Assembly (NCBI GenBank): GCA_910585165.1
Contig: CAJUBX010000035.1
Coordinates: 1-21,842, forward strand
Direction of reading: 5' to 3'
Origin: an uncultured Oscillibacter sp.
Lineage (GTDB): Bacteria; Bacillota; Clostridia; Oscillospirales; Oscillospiraceae
DNA: 21,842 nt
Of the stretch, positions 1-7,390 are shown one piece after another (positions within the stretch are counted from its first letter, which is position 1; each line of letters begins with the position of its first letter). The translations under genes and the position numbers were made by a program. The notes below the pieces were generated by a model. That model did no database searches, was not told the origin of the DNA, and saw only the letters and a program-made list of their open reading frames with translations.

Positions 1-351
1 GGGCCGGAGCTGCTGGAGCGCCACGCCCTGGACACCGCCGCCGCCTTCAACGCCATGAACCCGGAGTATATCGGCATGCTGACGCTGATGGTGGAGCCGG
101 GAACGCCCCTTTACGACTGGGTTCACGAGGGGTCCTTCCAGCTTCTCACCCAGCCCCAGGTGCTGGAGGAAACCCGCCTGATGGTGGAGCGCCTGGACAG
201 CCCCGGGAGCGTCTTCCGCATGAACCACGCCAGCAATTACCTGGTCCTCCGGGGAACGCTGAACCAGGACAAGGCCGCCATGCTGGCGGAAATCCGCCGG
301 GCGGAGAAGGATTTGACCCGCCTCCGGCCGGAGTCCTGGCGGGGACTGTGA
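1..351 (+). CDS. Radical SAM superfamily protein, C-terminal fragment
   Basis: The open frame runs in from the window edge and ends in TGA, leaving 116 residues of the C-terminus. The peptide contains the stretches MNPEYIGMLTLMVEPGTPLY and FRMNHASNYLVLRGTL. From memory these resemble the C-terminal part of clostridial radical SAM proteins of the Elp3/HemN-like group. The radical SAM CX3CX2C cluster would lie upstream of the window, so the assignment rests only on the tail and the substrate cannot be named. A hairpin terminator follows about 20 bases after the stop, so this is the last gene of its transcript. The ATG at 55 is an internal methionine, because the same frame is open and coding from base 1. 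Confidence 0.6.
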   Translation, partial: GPELLERHALDTAAAFNAMNPEYIGMLTLMVEPGTPLYDWVHEGSFQLLTQPQVLEETRLMVERLDSPGSVFRMNHASNYLVLRGTLNQDKAAMLAEIRRAEKDLTRLRPESWRGL

Positions 352-364
352 CCCCCCTCAATTG

Positions 365-415
365 AAAACGCGGCGGACGGCAGGGACCTCCAGGGTCTCC
401 GCCGTCCGCCTTTTT
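365..415. terminator. Intrinsic terminator between convergent genes
   Basis: A perfect 10-bp stem, GGCGGACGGC at 372-381 with GCCGTCCGCC at 401-410, is followed by TTTTT at 411-415 on the plus strand. AAAA at 365-368 gives a shorter T run on the minus strand. It lies between the radical SAM gene (plus) and the SleC-like gene (minus), so it can stop transcripts from both sides. Confidence 0.8.
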
Positions 416-430
416 CCGTCCCCCTTTTCC

Positions 431-1666
431 TCAGGCCAGCTCCGCCACGGCAACGTAGACGTTTGAAATCTCGTACCAGGCGGCGAAGTCCACGCTCCCC
501 GTCTGGGGGAGGTGGAAAATCCTCTGGAACTCCGTCACCGCCGCCTGGGTGGACGGGCCGTAGATTCCGTCCGCCGGGATTTTAGAAATGGCGGGGAAAT
601 TGTCCGCGATGCGGTTGAGCTGGTTCTGGACGGTCCGCACCGCCTCCCCCTCGCTGCCGGGGGAGAGGACCTCCCCGCCGTAGGACATGGGAACCCCCTC
701 CACCTTCTCCGCGCCTTTGAGGTAGATGTCCGAGCCGTAGTATTTTTTCAGGATGCTCACCGCGTCCCAGCCCTGCTCCCCCAGGGCCTGGGAGCCCCAC
801 TGGCTCAAGCCCTGGCACTGGGTCCGCCGGCCGTCGCAGTATTGGGTGAACAGCGGCTGGGCGATGCCCTCTTTGGTGACGTAGGTGGTAAAGAGATCGT
901 CCACCACCACGCCGATTTCCTCAAAGATGGTCCGCCCGTGGGAATAGGACTGGTCAAAGGCCGTGGAGCCGGTGATGGTGAAGTCGTAGCCCTTTCCCCT
1001 GTACCACTCCGTATAGACCCGGTTCAGCGTGAAGGAGAGAATGGCCAGCACGTTGGCCTTGATGGCCTCCGTCCGCCAGGTGGCGTAAATCTCGCTGCAC
1101 GCCACGTTTTTCACATAGTCCTTGAACCGGACCCAGTAATTCTGTGCGGAGGCGTCGCCGGGCCGCCCGGCGTGAACCACGATGAATTCCGGGATGACCG
1201 GCTCCGGCAGAACCACCAGCCCCTCCGGCTCCGGCAGGGGCTTGACCTCCTCCTCCCGGGGGCGGCCGGAGGGCTCCCCCCAGAGGGCGTGGGGCGGCAG
1301 CAGGATGTTGTGTACGTTGAAGCCCCCGGACCGGGCCGGGGCCAGGGGGGCCCGCTGGACGGCCCGCCCGGCCCCCAGCACCTCCACCCCGCCGATGTGA
1401 AGCGTCTCCCGCCCCGGGGCGGAGGCGGTGACGTTGTAGACGGCGTAGGGCCGCCGCTCCGCTCCCTCCTCCACGGACCACTCCATGGGCGGCGCGGGCA
1501 GCTCGATAAACGGCGTCTGACCCGAGGAATCCGTGACCAGTTCCTCCAGCACCGTTCCGTCCGCCGGGTCGGTGACCCGGACCCGGGCTCCCGGGATGGG
1601 GTCCGGGGCCTCCCCCGCCGTGACAAAGATCTGCAAGCTGCCTTTGTCCGTATAAGTTGGATTCAT
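431..1666 (-). CDS. sleC: SleC-like spore cortex-lytic enzyme (SpoIID/LytB fold plus peptidoglycan-binding domain)
   Basis: Predicted 411-residue spore cortex hydrolase of the SleC type, which in Clostridium is stored as a zymogen and cleaves cortex peptidoglycan at germination. An N-terminal region (about 1-95) reads SLQIFVTAGEAPDPIPGARV and resembles the SleC pro-region. A proline-rich linker lies near 125-160. A SpoIID/LytB-like lytic transglycosylase domain (about 165-320) contains ACSEIYATW, whose Glu192 is the candidate catalytic acid, and YCDGRRTQCQGLSQWGSQAL. A C-terminal PG_binding_1 domain follows (about 335-400). The start at 1666 was chosen because AAAGGAGG lies at good spacing and the pro-region begins there. 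The same frame stays open far upstream, but that part is antisense to the protease gene. The gene is divergent from two Csp proteases, its expected activators. No convincing SigG promoter was recognised in the 84-bp gap. Confidence 0.85.
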   Translation of the reverse strand: MNPTYTDKGSLQIFVTAGEAPDPIPGARVRVTDPADGTVLEELVTDSSGQTPFIELPAPPMEWSVEEGAERRPYAVYNVTASAPGRETLHIGGVEVLGAGRAVQRAPLAPARSGGFNVHNILLPPHALWGEPSGRPREEEVKPLPEPEGLVVLPEPVIPEFIVVHAGRPGDASAQNYWVRFKDYVKNVACSEIYATWRTEAIKANVLAILSFTLNRVYTEWYRGKGYDFTITGSTAFDQSYSHGRTIFEEIGVVVDDLFTTYVTKEGIAQPLFTQYCDGRRTQCQGLSQWGSQALGEQGWDAVSILKKYYGSDIYLKGAEKVEGVPMSYGGEVLSPGSEGEAVRTVQNQLNRIADNFPAISKIPADGIYGPSTQAAVTEFQRIFHLPQTGSVDFAAWYEISNVYVAVAELA

Positions 1667-1750
1667 AAGGCTGCTCCTCCTTTCCGTATAGTATCCTATG
1701 CGGGCGGGACCCTGCGGGCGCCGCCCGGAGCATCGGGACAGGAGGATGGT

Positions 1751-3307
1751 ATGGAATACATTGTCAAATACACGGGGGATATTCTCTCCCTGGGCTATCC
1801 CACGGAGCTGCTGGACGCCCAGTTCGCCATCATGGAGCTGGGCGAGGAGTCCCCGGAACGGCTGCTGGCCCACTGGCAGGTCACCTGCTACGAGCCCGCC
1901 CGGCAGCTCAGCGGCCTGGCGGACCGGGGGCTGGAGGCCTCCTGCATTCCCCCGGTCCAGCGGGAAACCGGACTGGGGCTGACGGGGCAGGGGGTGCTCA
2001 TCGGCTTTGTGGACTCCGGCCTGGACCTGCGCCACCCGGAGTTTTTGGGAGACGACGGGACCAGCCGGGTTGCGGCCCTCTGGGATATGACGGCCCAGGG
2101 CACGCCTCCTGCGGGCTTTCTCCGGGGGGCGGCCTACACAAAGGCGGAAATCGCCGCCGGGCTGGCGGACTTTTCCGATGAGAGCGGCCACGGCACCGCC
2201 GTCGCCGCCATTGCCGCCGGGCGGAGCGGGGCGGCTCCTGGGGCCTCCATCGCCGCGGTGAAGCTGGCAGGCTCCCGGACCACGGATATTATGCGGGCGG
2301 TGAAGTACCTGCTGGACCGGGCGGAGGAGCGGCGGATGCCCTGCGTGGTGAACCTGAGCTACGGCACCAACTGCGGCTCCCACCAGGGGCAGAGCCTCTT
2401 TGAGGCTTACATCGACCAGTCCTCCCAGCGGGGGCGGAGCGCCATCGTCTGCGCCGCCGGGAACGAGGGCAGCGGGGCCCACCACTTCCGGGGTAGGCTG
2501 GTGGAAAACGAAACCGTCGACGCGGAGTTCACCGTCTCCACCCGGCGCCGTCAGATCTACCTCTCCCTCTGGAAGAACTTTGCCGACGAGGCGGCCTTCG
2601 AGCTGGTTCTGCCGAACGGCCAGACCACGGGGCCCTTGACGGAGGGAACCCGTTTCCTCCGCTTCGGCTCCATCCGGACCGCCGTTTTCTACGGCGTGCC
2701 CACCCACTATTCCGCCTCCCAGGAGGCCCTGTTCCTTCTGGACGCTCCGCCGGGCGGGCTGGACGGCCTCTGGAAGCTGCGGTGCTTCGGCAAGCAGGTG
2801 GCCGACGGCCGCTTCGACGTGTGGCTGCCCACCATCGAGGAGGTCAGCGACCGCACCGCCTTCCTCCAGCCGGAGCCGGATTTGACCATCACCCTCCCCG
2901 CCACGGCGCTGTACCCCATCTCCGTCGGGGGCTTCCGCACGGAGACGGAGACGGTGAGCCCCTTCTCCGGCCGGGGGGACCAGGACTGCGCGGGCCGGGT
3001 TCTTCTGGACCTGACGGCCCCGGCGGAGGCGGTGCGCTCCGCCAGGCCCGGGGGCGGCTACGGCGTGTTCACCGGCACCAGCATGGCGGCCCCCTTTGTC
3101 TCGGGGGCGGCGGCGCTGATGATGGAGTGGGGCGTGGTCCGGGGAAACGACCCGTTTCTCTACGGCCAGCGGGTGAAGGCGTTTCTCTGCAAGGGGGCCC
3201 TCCGCAGCCCCTTCCTGACCTACCCGAACCCCCTGTGGGGCTATGGGCGGCTGAACCTCTGCGGGACCATGAACGAGCTGGTCCGCCACTTGGAAAGGGG
3301 GCTTTGA
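1751..3307 (+). CDS. Csp-type subtilisin-like (S8) germination protease, first of two
   Basis: A 518-residue serine protease of the Csp family, whose known Clostridium members cleave pro-SleC in the spore coat/cortex region. A short prodomain (about 1-75) precedes the subtilase domain. The catalytic triad is complete by motif: Asp88 in GFVDSGLD, His147 in SGHGTAVAAI and Ser444 in GTSMAAP, with oxyanion Asn238 in AAGNEG. A long insert of about 150 residues rich in beta-like sequence sits between the oxyanion Asn and the Ser motif, as in Csp proteins (a jelly-roll domain in the CspB structure; recalled). The start at 1751 has AGGAGG five bases upstream and gives the prodomain. No signal peptide is seen, as expected for a protein packaged inside the sporangium. 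It is followed two bases later by a second Csp gene. Which of CspA, B or C it corresponds to cannot be decided from the sequence. Confidence 0.88.
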   Translation: MEYIVKYTGDILSLGYPTELLDAQFAIMELGEESPERLLAHWQVTCYEPARQLSGLADRGLEASCIPPVQRETGLGLTGQGVLIGFVDSGLDLRHPEFLGDDGTSRVAALWDMTAQGTPPAGFLRGAAYTKAEIAAGLADFSDESGHGTAVAAIAAGRSGAAPGASIAAVKLAGSRTTDIMRAVKYLLDRAEERRMPCVVNLSYGTNCGSHQGQSLFEAYIDQSSQRGRSAIVCAAGNEGSGAHHFRGRLVENETVDAEFTVSTRRRQIYLSLWKNFADEAAFELVLPNGQTTGPLTEGTRFLRFGSIRTAVFYGVPTHYSASQEALFLLDAPPGGLDGLWKLRCFGKQVADGRFDVWLPTIEEVSDRTAFLQPEPDLTITLPATALYPISVGGFRTETETVSPFSGRGDQDCAGRVLLDLTAPAEAVRSARPGGGYGVFTGTSMAAPFVSGAAALMMEWGVVRGNDPFLYGQRVKAFLCKGALRSPFLTYPNPLWGYGRLNLCGTMNELVRHLERGL

Positions 3308-3309
3308 CC

Positions 3310-5022
3310 GTGATTTTACCGCAGGAGGCCATGGACTTCATCCGCTCGCCGGACACCGTCGATTTCGTCACCCGGGCCACGGACGCTTTCTTTGCCTATG
3401 CCCAAAGCTCCTCCGAGGTGGTAATCGGGCAGATTCTCTCGGGGCGCTATGTCCTTGGCTACATCAAGCGGGAGAATTTCCACCACCTGGAGGAGGCTCT
3501 GGGCACCGCCTTCGTCAGCTCCGTCCCGGTGGTGCTGGGGCTTCTGGACCGCCCGGCCCTGGAGGCGGCGGGCGTCTCCCAGGTCCACAGCCAGCCCTAC
3601 CTGAACCTGAAGGGGCGGGGAGTGCTCGTCGCCTTTTTGGATACGGGCATCGACTATACCCAAAGCGTCTTCCGATACGAGGACGGCAGCAGCAAAATCC
3701 AATACATCTACGACCAGACCGCCGAGGGGCCTCCGCCGGAGGGCTTCCTCCTGGGCCGGGAGTATACCAAGGCGGAAATCGACGCCGCCCTGGCCTCCCC
3801 GGACCCTTACGCCGTGGTGCCCCAGCGGGACGGGGACGGCCACGGCACCTTCCTGGCCTCCGTGGCGGCGGGGCGGCAGACGGAGGACTTTTCCGGCGCG
3901 GCCCCGGACGCGGAGATCATCGCCGTAAAGCTCCGCAAGGCCCGGCCCTTCTACCGGGAGCGCTACTGCGTCCCGGCGGACCAGGAGAACGCCTACGAGT
4001 CCAGCGCCGTCATGGTGGGGGTGGAGTATGTCCTGCGCAAGGCCCGGGAGCTGGGCCGCCCGGCGGTTATCTGCATCGGCCTGGGCGCCAACACCGGAAG
4101 CCACGACGGCTCCAGCGTCTTTGAGGAGTACCTGGGCGGCGTGTCCACCCAGGCGGGGGTGTGCCTCTGCGCCGCGGCGGGGAACGAGGCGGAGGCCCGG
4201 CACCACACCGGCGGCGTCCTCCAGCCGGGGGAGAAGCCGGGAACGGTGGATTTGAAAGTGGGGGAAAACGCCGGGGACGTGTATGTCGCCGTGTGGAACA
4301 CCGTGGCGGACCGCCTGTCCGTCTCCGTCCGCTCCCCCTCCGGGGAGCTGGTGGGACGGGTGCCCGCCAAGCCGGGAACCGGCCCCGCCGCCGACGTGAA
4401 GCTGGTGCTGGAGGCGGCGAGGGTGCAGATTGAGTACCATTTCCCCGTGGAGCGCAGCGGGGGCCAGCTGACGGTTATCCGCATTTTGGGAGCCACCCCC
4501 GGGGTGTGGACCATCCGGCTCCACGGGGACATCCTGCTCAACGGCAGCTATCAGGTTTGGCTGCCCATGACGGGCTTCGTCTCCCCCACGGTGGAATTTC
4601 TGGCGGCCACGCCGGACTATACCGTCACCAGCCCCGCCTCCGCCGTGGGGGTCATCTGCTGCGGAGCCTATGACAGCAACAACAAGAGTCTCTACGCCAA
4701 AAGCTCCCGGGGCCCCGCTTGGGATGGCCGGGTCCTTCCGGACCTGACGGCCCCCGGCGTGGGCGTCCGGGGGATTTATCCCTACGGCCCGGGGGTGATG
4801 AGCGGAACCAGCGCGGCGGCGGCGGTGCTGGCAGGCACCTGCGCCCTGCTGCTCCAATGGGGCGTCCGTGAGGGGAACGACCCGGCCATGGGGACCTACC
4901 AGATTCGGGCCTACCTGATCCGGGGCTGCCTCCGGCGTTCCGACATGGAGTATCCGAATAACCTCTGGGGCTACGGGGCCATTCAATTGATGCAGACCTT
5001 CCATTTGATGCGGGAGCTGTAA
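3310..5022 (+). CDS. Csp-type subtilisin-like (S8) germination protease, second of two
   Basis: A 570-residue paralogue of the upstream protease, with a longer prodomain (about 1-98). Its triad is also complete: Asp111 in FLDTGID, His178 in DGHGTFLASV and Ser501 in SGTSAAAA, with oxyanion Asn292 in AAGNEAE. The jelly-roll-like insert lies at about 310-440. The gene starts two bases after the previous stop, so translational coupling is likely. The GTG at 3310 is preferred because AAGGGGG stands eight bases upstream. The ATG at 3331 also follows AGGAGG, but only two bases away. Together with the first protease and the divergent SleC-like gene it forms a germination unit. A substrate other than SleC cannot be excluded. 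It ends before a strong bidirectional terminator. Confidence 0.87.
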   Translation: MILPQEAMDFIRSPDTVDFVTRATDAFFAYAQSSSEVVIGQILSGRYVLGYIKRENFHHLEEALGTAFVSSVPVVLGLLDRPALEAAGVSQVHSQPYLNLKGRGVLVAFLDTGIDYTQSVFRYEDGSSKIQYIYDQTAEGPPPEGFLLGREYTKAEIDAALASPDPYAVVPQRDGDGHGTFLASVAAGRQTEDFSGAAPDAEIIAVKLRKARPFYRERYCVPADQENAYESSAVMVGVEYVLRKARELGRPAVICIGLGANTGSHDGSSVFEEYLGGVSTQAGVCLCAAAGNEAEARHHTGGVLQPGEKPGTVDLKVGENAGDVYVAVWNTVADRLSVSVRSPSGELVGRVPAKPGTGPAADVKLVLEAARVQIEYHFPVERSGGQLTVIRILGATPGVWTIRLHGDILLNGSYQVWLPMTGFVSPTVEFLAATPDYTVTSPASAVGVICCGAYDSNNKSLYAKSSRGPAWDGRVLPDLTAPGVGVRGIYPYGPGVMSGTSAAAAVLAGTCALLLQWGVREGNDPAMGTYQIRAYLIRGCLRRSDMEYPNNLWGYGAIQLMQTFHLMREL

Positions 5023-5084
5023 CGGGCCGCCTGCCGCGCCCTTCCTTCCCGTTGAATGACTCCTGCGGGCTTCCCGACAGCCTG

Positions 5085-5117
5085 AAAAGAGGGAGAGGCC
5101 GCGCCTCTCCCTCTTTT
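5085..5117. terminator. Bidirectional terminator, 15-bp perfect stem with tri-loop
   Basis: AAAAGAGGGAGAGGC at 5085-5099 pairs perfectly with 5103-5117 around the loop CGC, giving four terminal A:T pairs on each strand. It serves the Csp operon (plus) and spoVFB (minus), whose stop codon begins two bases further on. Confidence 0.88.
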
Positions 5118-5118
5118 C

Positions 5119-5694
5119 TCACCGCAGCAAAAGCGGCTGGAGCTGTTCTCCCCGCAGCGCGGCGTCCACCGTCTCCGGCAGCTTCATGAAATCCGCCACC
5201 AGGGAGCTGGGCTTTTGCGCCGCGTTGTCCTGCCCGAAGGGCACGAAATAGTAATTCCGCCGGACCAGCAGCTCGCCGATGTTTTTCGCCCCCGCCGCCA
5301 GGCCGTCGTTGCTGGACACCGCCAGCACCACCGGACGGCCGTTCCGCAGGTGGGACTTGGCCGCCATGGTCACCGCCGTATCCGCGATGCCCGCCGCCAG
5401 CTTGGCGATGGTATTCCCCGTAGCCGGGGCAATTACCAGTACGTCCAGCAGGCCCTTGGGGCCGATGGGCTCCACCGACGGGATATCCAGCAGCACGTCG
5501 CTGCCCGTCAGGTCCTCCAGCCGCTCCAGCAGGTCCTCGGACCTTCCGAAGCGGGTGTCCGTAAAGGCGGAAATCTCCGAGGCGATGGGGATCACCGTCT
5601 CATAGATTCCCGTCAGCGCCTCCAGCGCCTTCAAAACCCGCTCGTGGGTGCAGAAGGAGCCGCAGACCGCGAAACCGACCCGTTCCTTTCGCAT
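5119..5694 (-). CDS. spoVFB: Dipicolinate synthase subunit B
   Basis: A 191-residue flavoprotein-family subunit of dipicolinate synthase, which oxidises dihydrodipicolinate to dipicolinic acid in the mother cell. Motifs shared with Bacillus SpoVFB (recalled) include GFAVCGSFCTHE, DTRFGRSEDLLERLEDLTG, VEPIGPKGLLDVLVIAPATGN and FVPFGQDN, spread over the full length. The ATG at 5694 was chosen because AGGTGG lies five bases upstream, overlapping the spoVFA stop. A GTG three codons earlier at 5703 has no good ribosome binding site. The gene is 10 bases downstream of spoVFA and surely co-transcribed with it. Length is normal for the family. Confidence 0.93.
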   Translation of the reverse strand: MRKERVGFAVCGSFCTHERVLKALEALTGIYETVIPIASEISAFTDTRFGRSEDLLERLEDLTGSDVLLDIPSVEPIGPKGLLDVLVIAPATGNTIAKLAAGIADTAVTMAAKSHLRNGRPVVLAVSSNDGLAAGAKNIGELLVRRNYYFVPFGQDNAAQKPSSLVADFMKLPETVDAALRGEQLQPLLLR

Positions 5695-5704
5695 ACAGGC
5701 CACC

Positions 5705-6535
5705 TCATTCTTCCAATAGGATGTAATTCACCGCGTCCCGGATGGCCGCCGCCGCGGACCGGGGCGACAACCGCCCCGGCAGGGAACGGGCCCAGAGCAC
5801 CTCCGGGCCGTCCTCCGCCGCCTCAATGCCCCGGACGGAGGCCAGGTCCATCAGCAGGCAGTCCGCCGGCAGCTGGCGCACAAGCGCCCCGCCCAGGACG
5901 GGAGAGGGAACCGTGTTGAACACCGCGCCGAACGCACCAAGGCGCCCGTCCAGCTTCCCGGTCTCCAGGGCCCGGTAGCCATAGGCCCGAATCCAGGCCA
6001 GGTCTCCGGGCCGCCGGGCCGTTGCCGTCACCCTGGCTCCCAGGCCGTGGAGGCGGCAGCTCAGAAGCTTCCCGATGCGGCCAAAGCCCAGCACCAGGCA
6101 GTCCATGCCCAAAAGGGTCCGGTCCAGCCGCTCCATGGCGGTCTGGACCGCTCCCTCCGCCGTGGCGGCGGCGTTGGCCACCGCCAGCTCCTCCCGGAGG
6201 AAGTAATCCTCCACCGTCAGGCCCATATCCTCCGCCTCCCGGCGCTGCTGGGGCCTCACCTGGCCCGCCAGAATCCTCTGGCCGGGCCGGAGGCGGCGGA
6301 ACAGGTCCGCCGTGGGCACCGCGCCCTCCTCGCAGTTCAAAACGCCGTCGCCCCTGCACAGGGGCAGGGGCAGGATCACCACGTCGGCGGAGGCGGCGCG
6401 GTCCAAGGTATCCGCCCCCACGCCCTTCCAGCGGTCCAGGCCGTAAGTACGGACGGACGCGCCGTCTCCGGCCAGCAGCCGGCTGAGCTCCGCCTGGCGG
6501 CGGTCCCCGCCGATGACGCCAAAGGTCTTGTTCAT
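5705..6535 (-). CDS. spoVFA: Dipicolinate synthase subunit A
   Basis: A 276-residue NAD(P)-binding subunit that works with SpoVFB to make spore dipicolinic acid. The N-terminal domain opens with NKTFGVIGGDRRQAELSRLL, typical of SpoVFA. A Rossmann nucleotide-binding motif, CLVLGFGRIGKLLSCRL, lies near residue 150. The ATG at 6535 follows AGGGGGAG at suitable spacing and matches the family N-terminus. Upstream in-frame codons run into the divergent promoter region. It is the first gene of the spoVFA-spoVFB operon. A weak SigK-like element is noted separately. Presence of spoVF genes fits Oscillospirales and Bacilli; several Clostridium sensu stricto species lack them (recalled). Confidence 0.93.
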   Translation of the reverse strand: MNKTFGVIGGDRRQAELSRLLAGDGASVRTYGLDRWKGVGADTLDRAASADVVILPLPLCRGDGVLNCEEGAVPTADLFRRLRPGQRILAGQVRPQQRREAEDMGLTVEDYFLREELAVANAAATAEGAVQTAMERLDRTLLGMDCLVLGFGRIGKLLSCRLHGLGARVTATARRPGDLAWIRAYGYRALETGKLDGRLGAFGAVFNTVPSPVLGGALVRQLPADCLLMDLASVRGIEAAEDGPEVLWARSLPGRLSPRSAAAAIRDAVNYILLEE

Positions 6536-6555
6536 CTCAACACTCCCCCTCGCTT

Positions 6556-6583
6556 CATGGTATGGGCGGGAGGGGGAATGGGT
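6556..6583 (-). promoter_or_regulatory. Possible SigK-type promoter of spoVFAB
   Basis: On the minus strand CATACCATG (6564-6556) fits the SigK -10 pattern CATAnnnTA except for its last base, and an AC dinucleotide (6583-6582) stands 17 bases upstream. spoVF is SigK-dependent in Bacillus subtilis (known). The implied start would fall inside the ribosome binding region, which weakens the call. Confidence 0.25.
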
Positions 6584-6585
6584 GA

Positions 6586-6614
6586 TTGTCTTTTCCCGGC
6601 GGGCGTGGTACAAT
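6586..6614 (+). promoter_or_regulatory. SigA-like promoter of the HAD phosphatase gene
   Basis: TTGTCT at 6586-6591 and TACAAT at 6609-6614 are separated by 17 bp. The predicted transcription start is about 30 bases before the ATG at 6652. Confidence 0.75.
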
Positions 6615-6651
6615 GGGAGACAGGAAACCTGCCGAAAGGATTTTACAGACG

Positions 6652-7335
6652 ATGAAATACGAATATCTTCTCTTTGACGCCGACGATACCCTGTTTGACT
6701 TTCCCAAAGCCTCCTCCCTGGCCTTTGAAGCTATGTGCCATACCCACCGCATCCCCTGCACGCCGGAAATCTACCAGCTCTACCACGAAATCAACCAGGA
6801 GCTCTGGGCCGCCTTCGACCGGGGCGAGGCCAGCAAGGAGTTCGTCACGCTGGAGCGCTACGTCCGCTTTTTGAAGGCCCTGGGCCTGGAGCGGGACCCG
6901 GCGGCGTGCAACCGGGATTACCTGGCCGCCCTGGGAAAAGGGGTCTATCCCCTGCCCCACGCCGAGGAGGTCTGCCGGGAGCTGAAGCGGCGGGGCCACC
7001 GGATGTACATCATCACCAACGCCGTGGCCTCCGTCCAGCGCAGCCGCCTCCAGGGCAGCGTGTTCGCGGAGCTTTTCGAAGGGGCTTTCATCTCCGAGGA
7101 GGCCGGGGCCGCCAAGCCCAGCCGGGCGTATTTTGACTACGTGCGGCGGCAGCTCCCGGGCCTGACGGAGGAAAACGCCCTGGTCATCGGGGACTCCCTG
7201 TCCACAGATATCCAGGGGGCCAACAACGCCGGGCTCCCCTGCTGCTGGGTCAACCCGGCCGGAGCTCCCCGGCGGGAGGGACTGCAGGTGGATTATGAGA
7301 TCGCCGGTCTGCGGGAACTGCTGGACATTGTATAA
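6652..7335 (+). CDS. HAD-family phosphatase, YjjG-like (noncanonical pyrimidine nucleotidase type)
   Basis: A 227-residue haloacid dehalogenase-superfamily hydrolase. Motif I is LFDADDTLFDF with Asp9 and Asp11. Motif II is YIITNA, motif III is the Lys in GAAKPS, and motif IV is VIGDSLSTDIQGA. The alpha-helical cap between motifs I and II and the overall length match the YjjG/TIGR02254 group, known for dephosphorylating nucleoside 5'-monophosphates, including noncanonical pyrimidines. The exact substrate is not readable. The start at 6652 gives the standard N-terminus KYEYLLFDADDT, with AAAGGA 11 bases upstream. It is monocistronic: a SigA-like promoter precedes it and a long hairpin follows. 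Confidence 0.87.
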   Translation: MKYEYLLFDADDTLFDFPKASSLAFEAMCHTHRIPCTPEIYQLYHEINQELWAAFDRGEASKEFVTLERYVRFLKALGLERDPAACNRDYLAALGKGVYPLPHAEEVCRELKRRGHRMYIITNAVASVQRSRLQGSVFAELFEGAFISEEAGAAKPSRAYFDYVRRQLPGLTEENALVIGDSLSTDIQGANNAGLPCCWVNPAGAPRREGLQVDYEIAGLRELLDIV

Positions 7336-7340
7336 GAAGC

Positions 7341-7386
7341 CGCAGCAAGGGCGGCGCCGGAGGCTTCCGGCGCCGCCCTTGCTGCG
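7341..7386. terminator. Long hairpin between convergent genes
   Basis: A perfect 21-bp stem (7341-7361 with 7366-7386) closes a four-base loop, GGCT. The T run after it is short on both strands (ATTTC on plus), so termination may rely on stem strength. It separates the HAD gene from cca, whose stop codon begins at 7393. Confidence 0.65.
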
Positions 7387-7390
7387 AATT

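Noticed and set aside
1667..1750. CATAGGATA on the minus strand in the sleC/csp gap as a SigK or SigG promoter
   Set aside because: The -10-like match has no AC or GNATR element at the right distance, and the gap is too short to judge by eye.
1667..3289. Upstream extension of the SleC-like frame, which stays open on the minus strand to give a 952-residue protein
   Set aside because: It is antisense to the Csp protease gene, low-complexity in composition, and a strong ribosome binding site with the family N-terminus occurs at 1666.
3316..5004. A minus-strand open frame of 562 codons opposite the second Csp gene
   Set aside because: Composition is low-complexity and there is no recognisable domain; the plus strand encodes an S8 protease with complete motifs.
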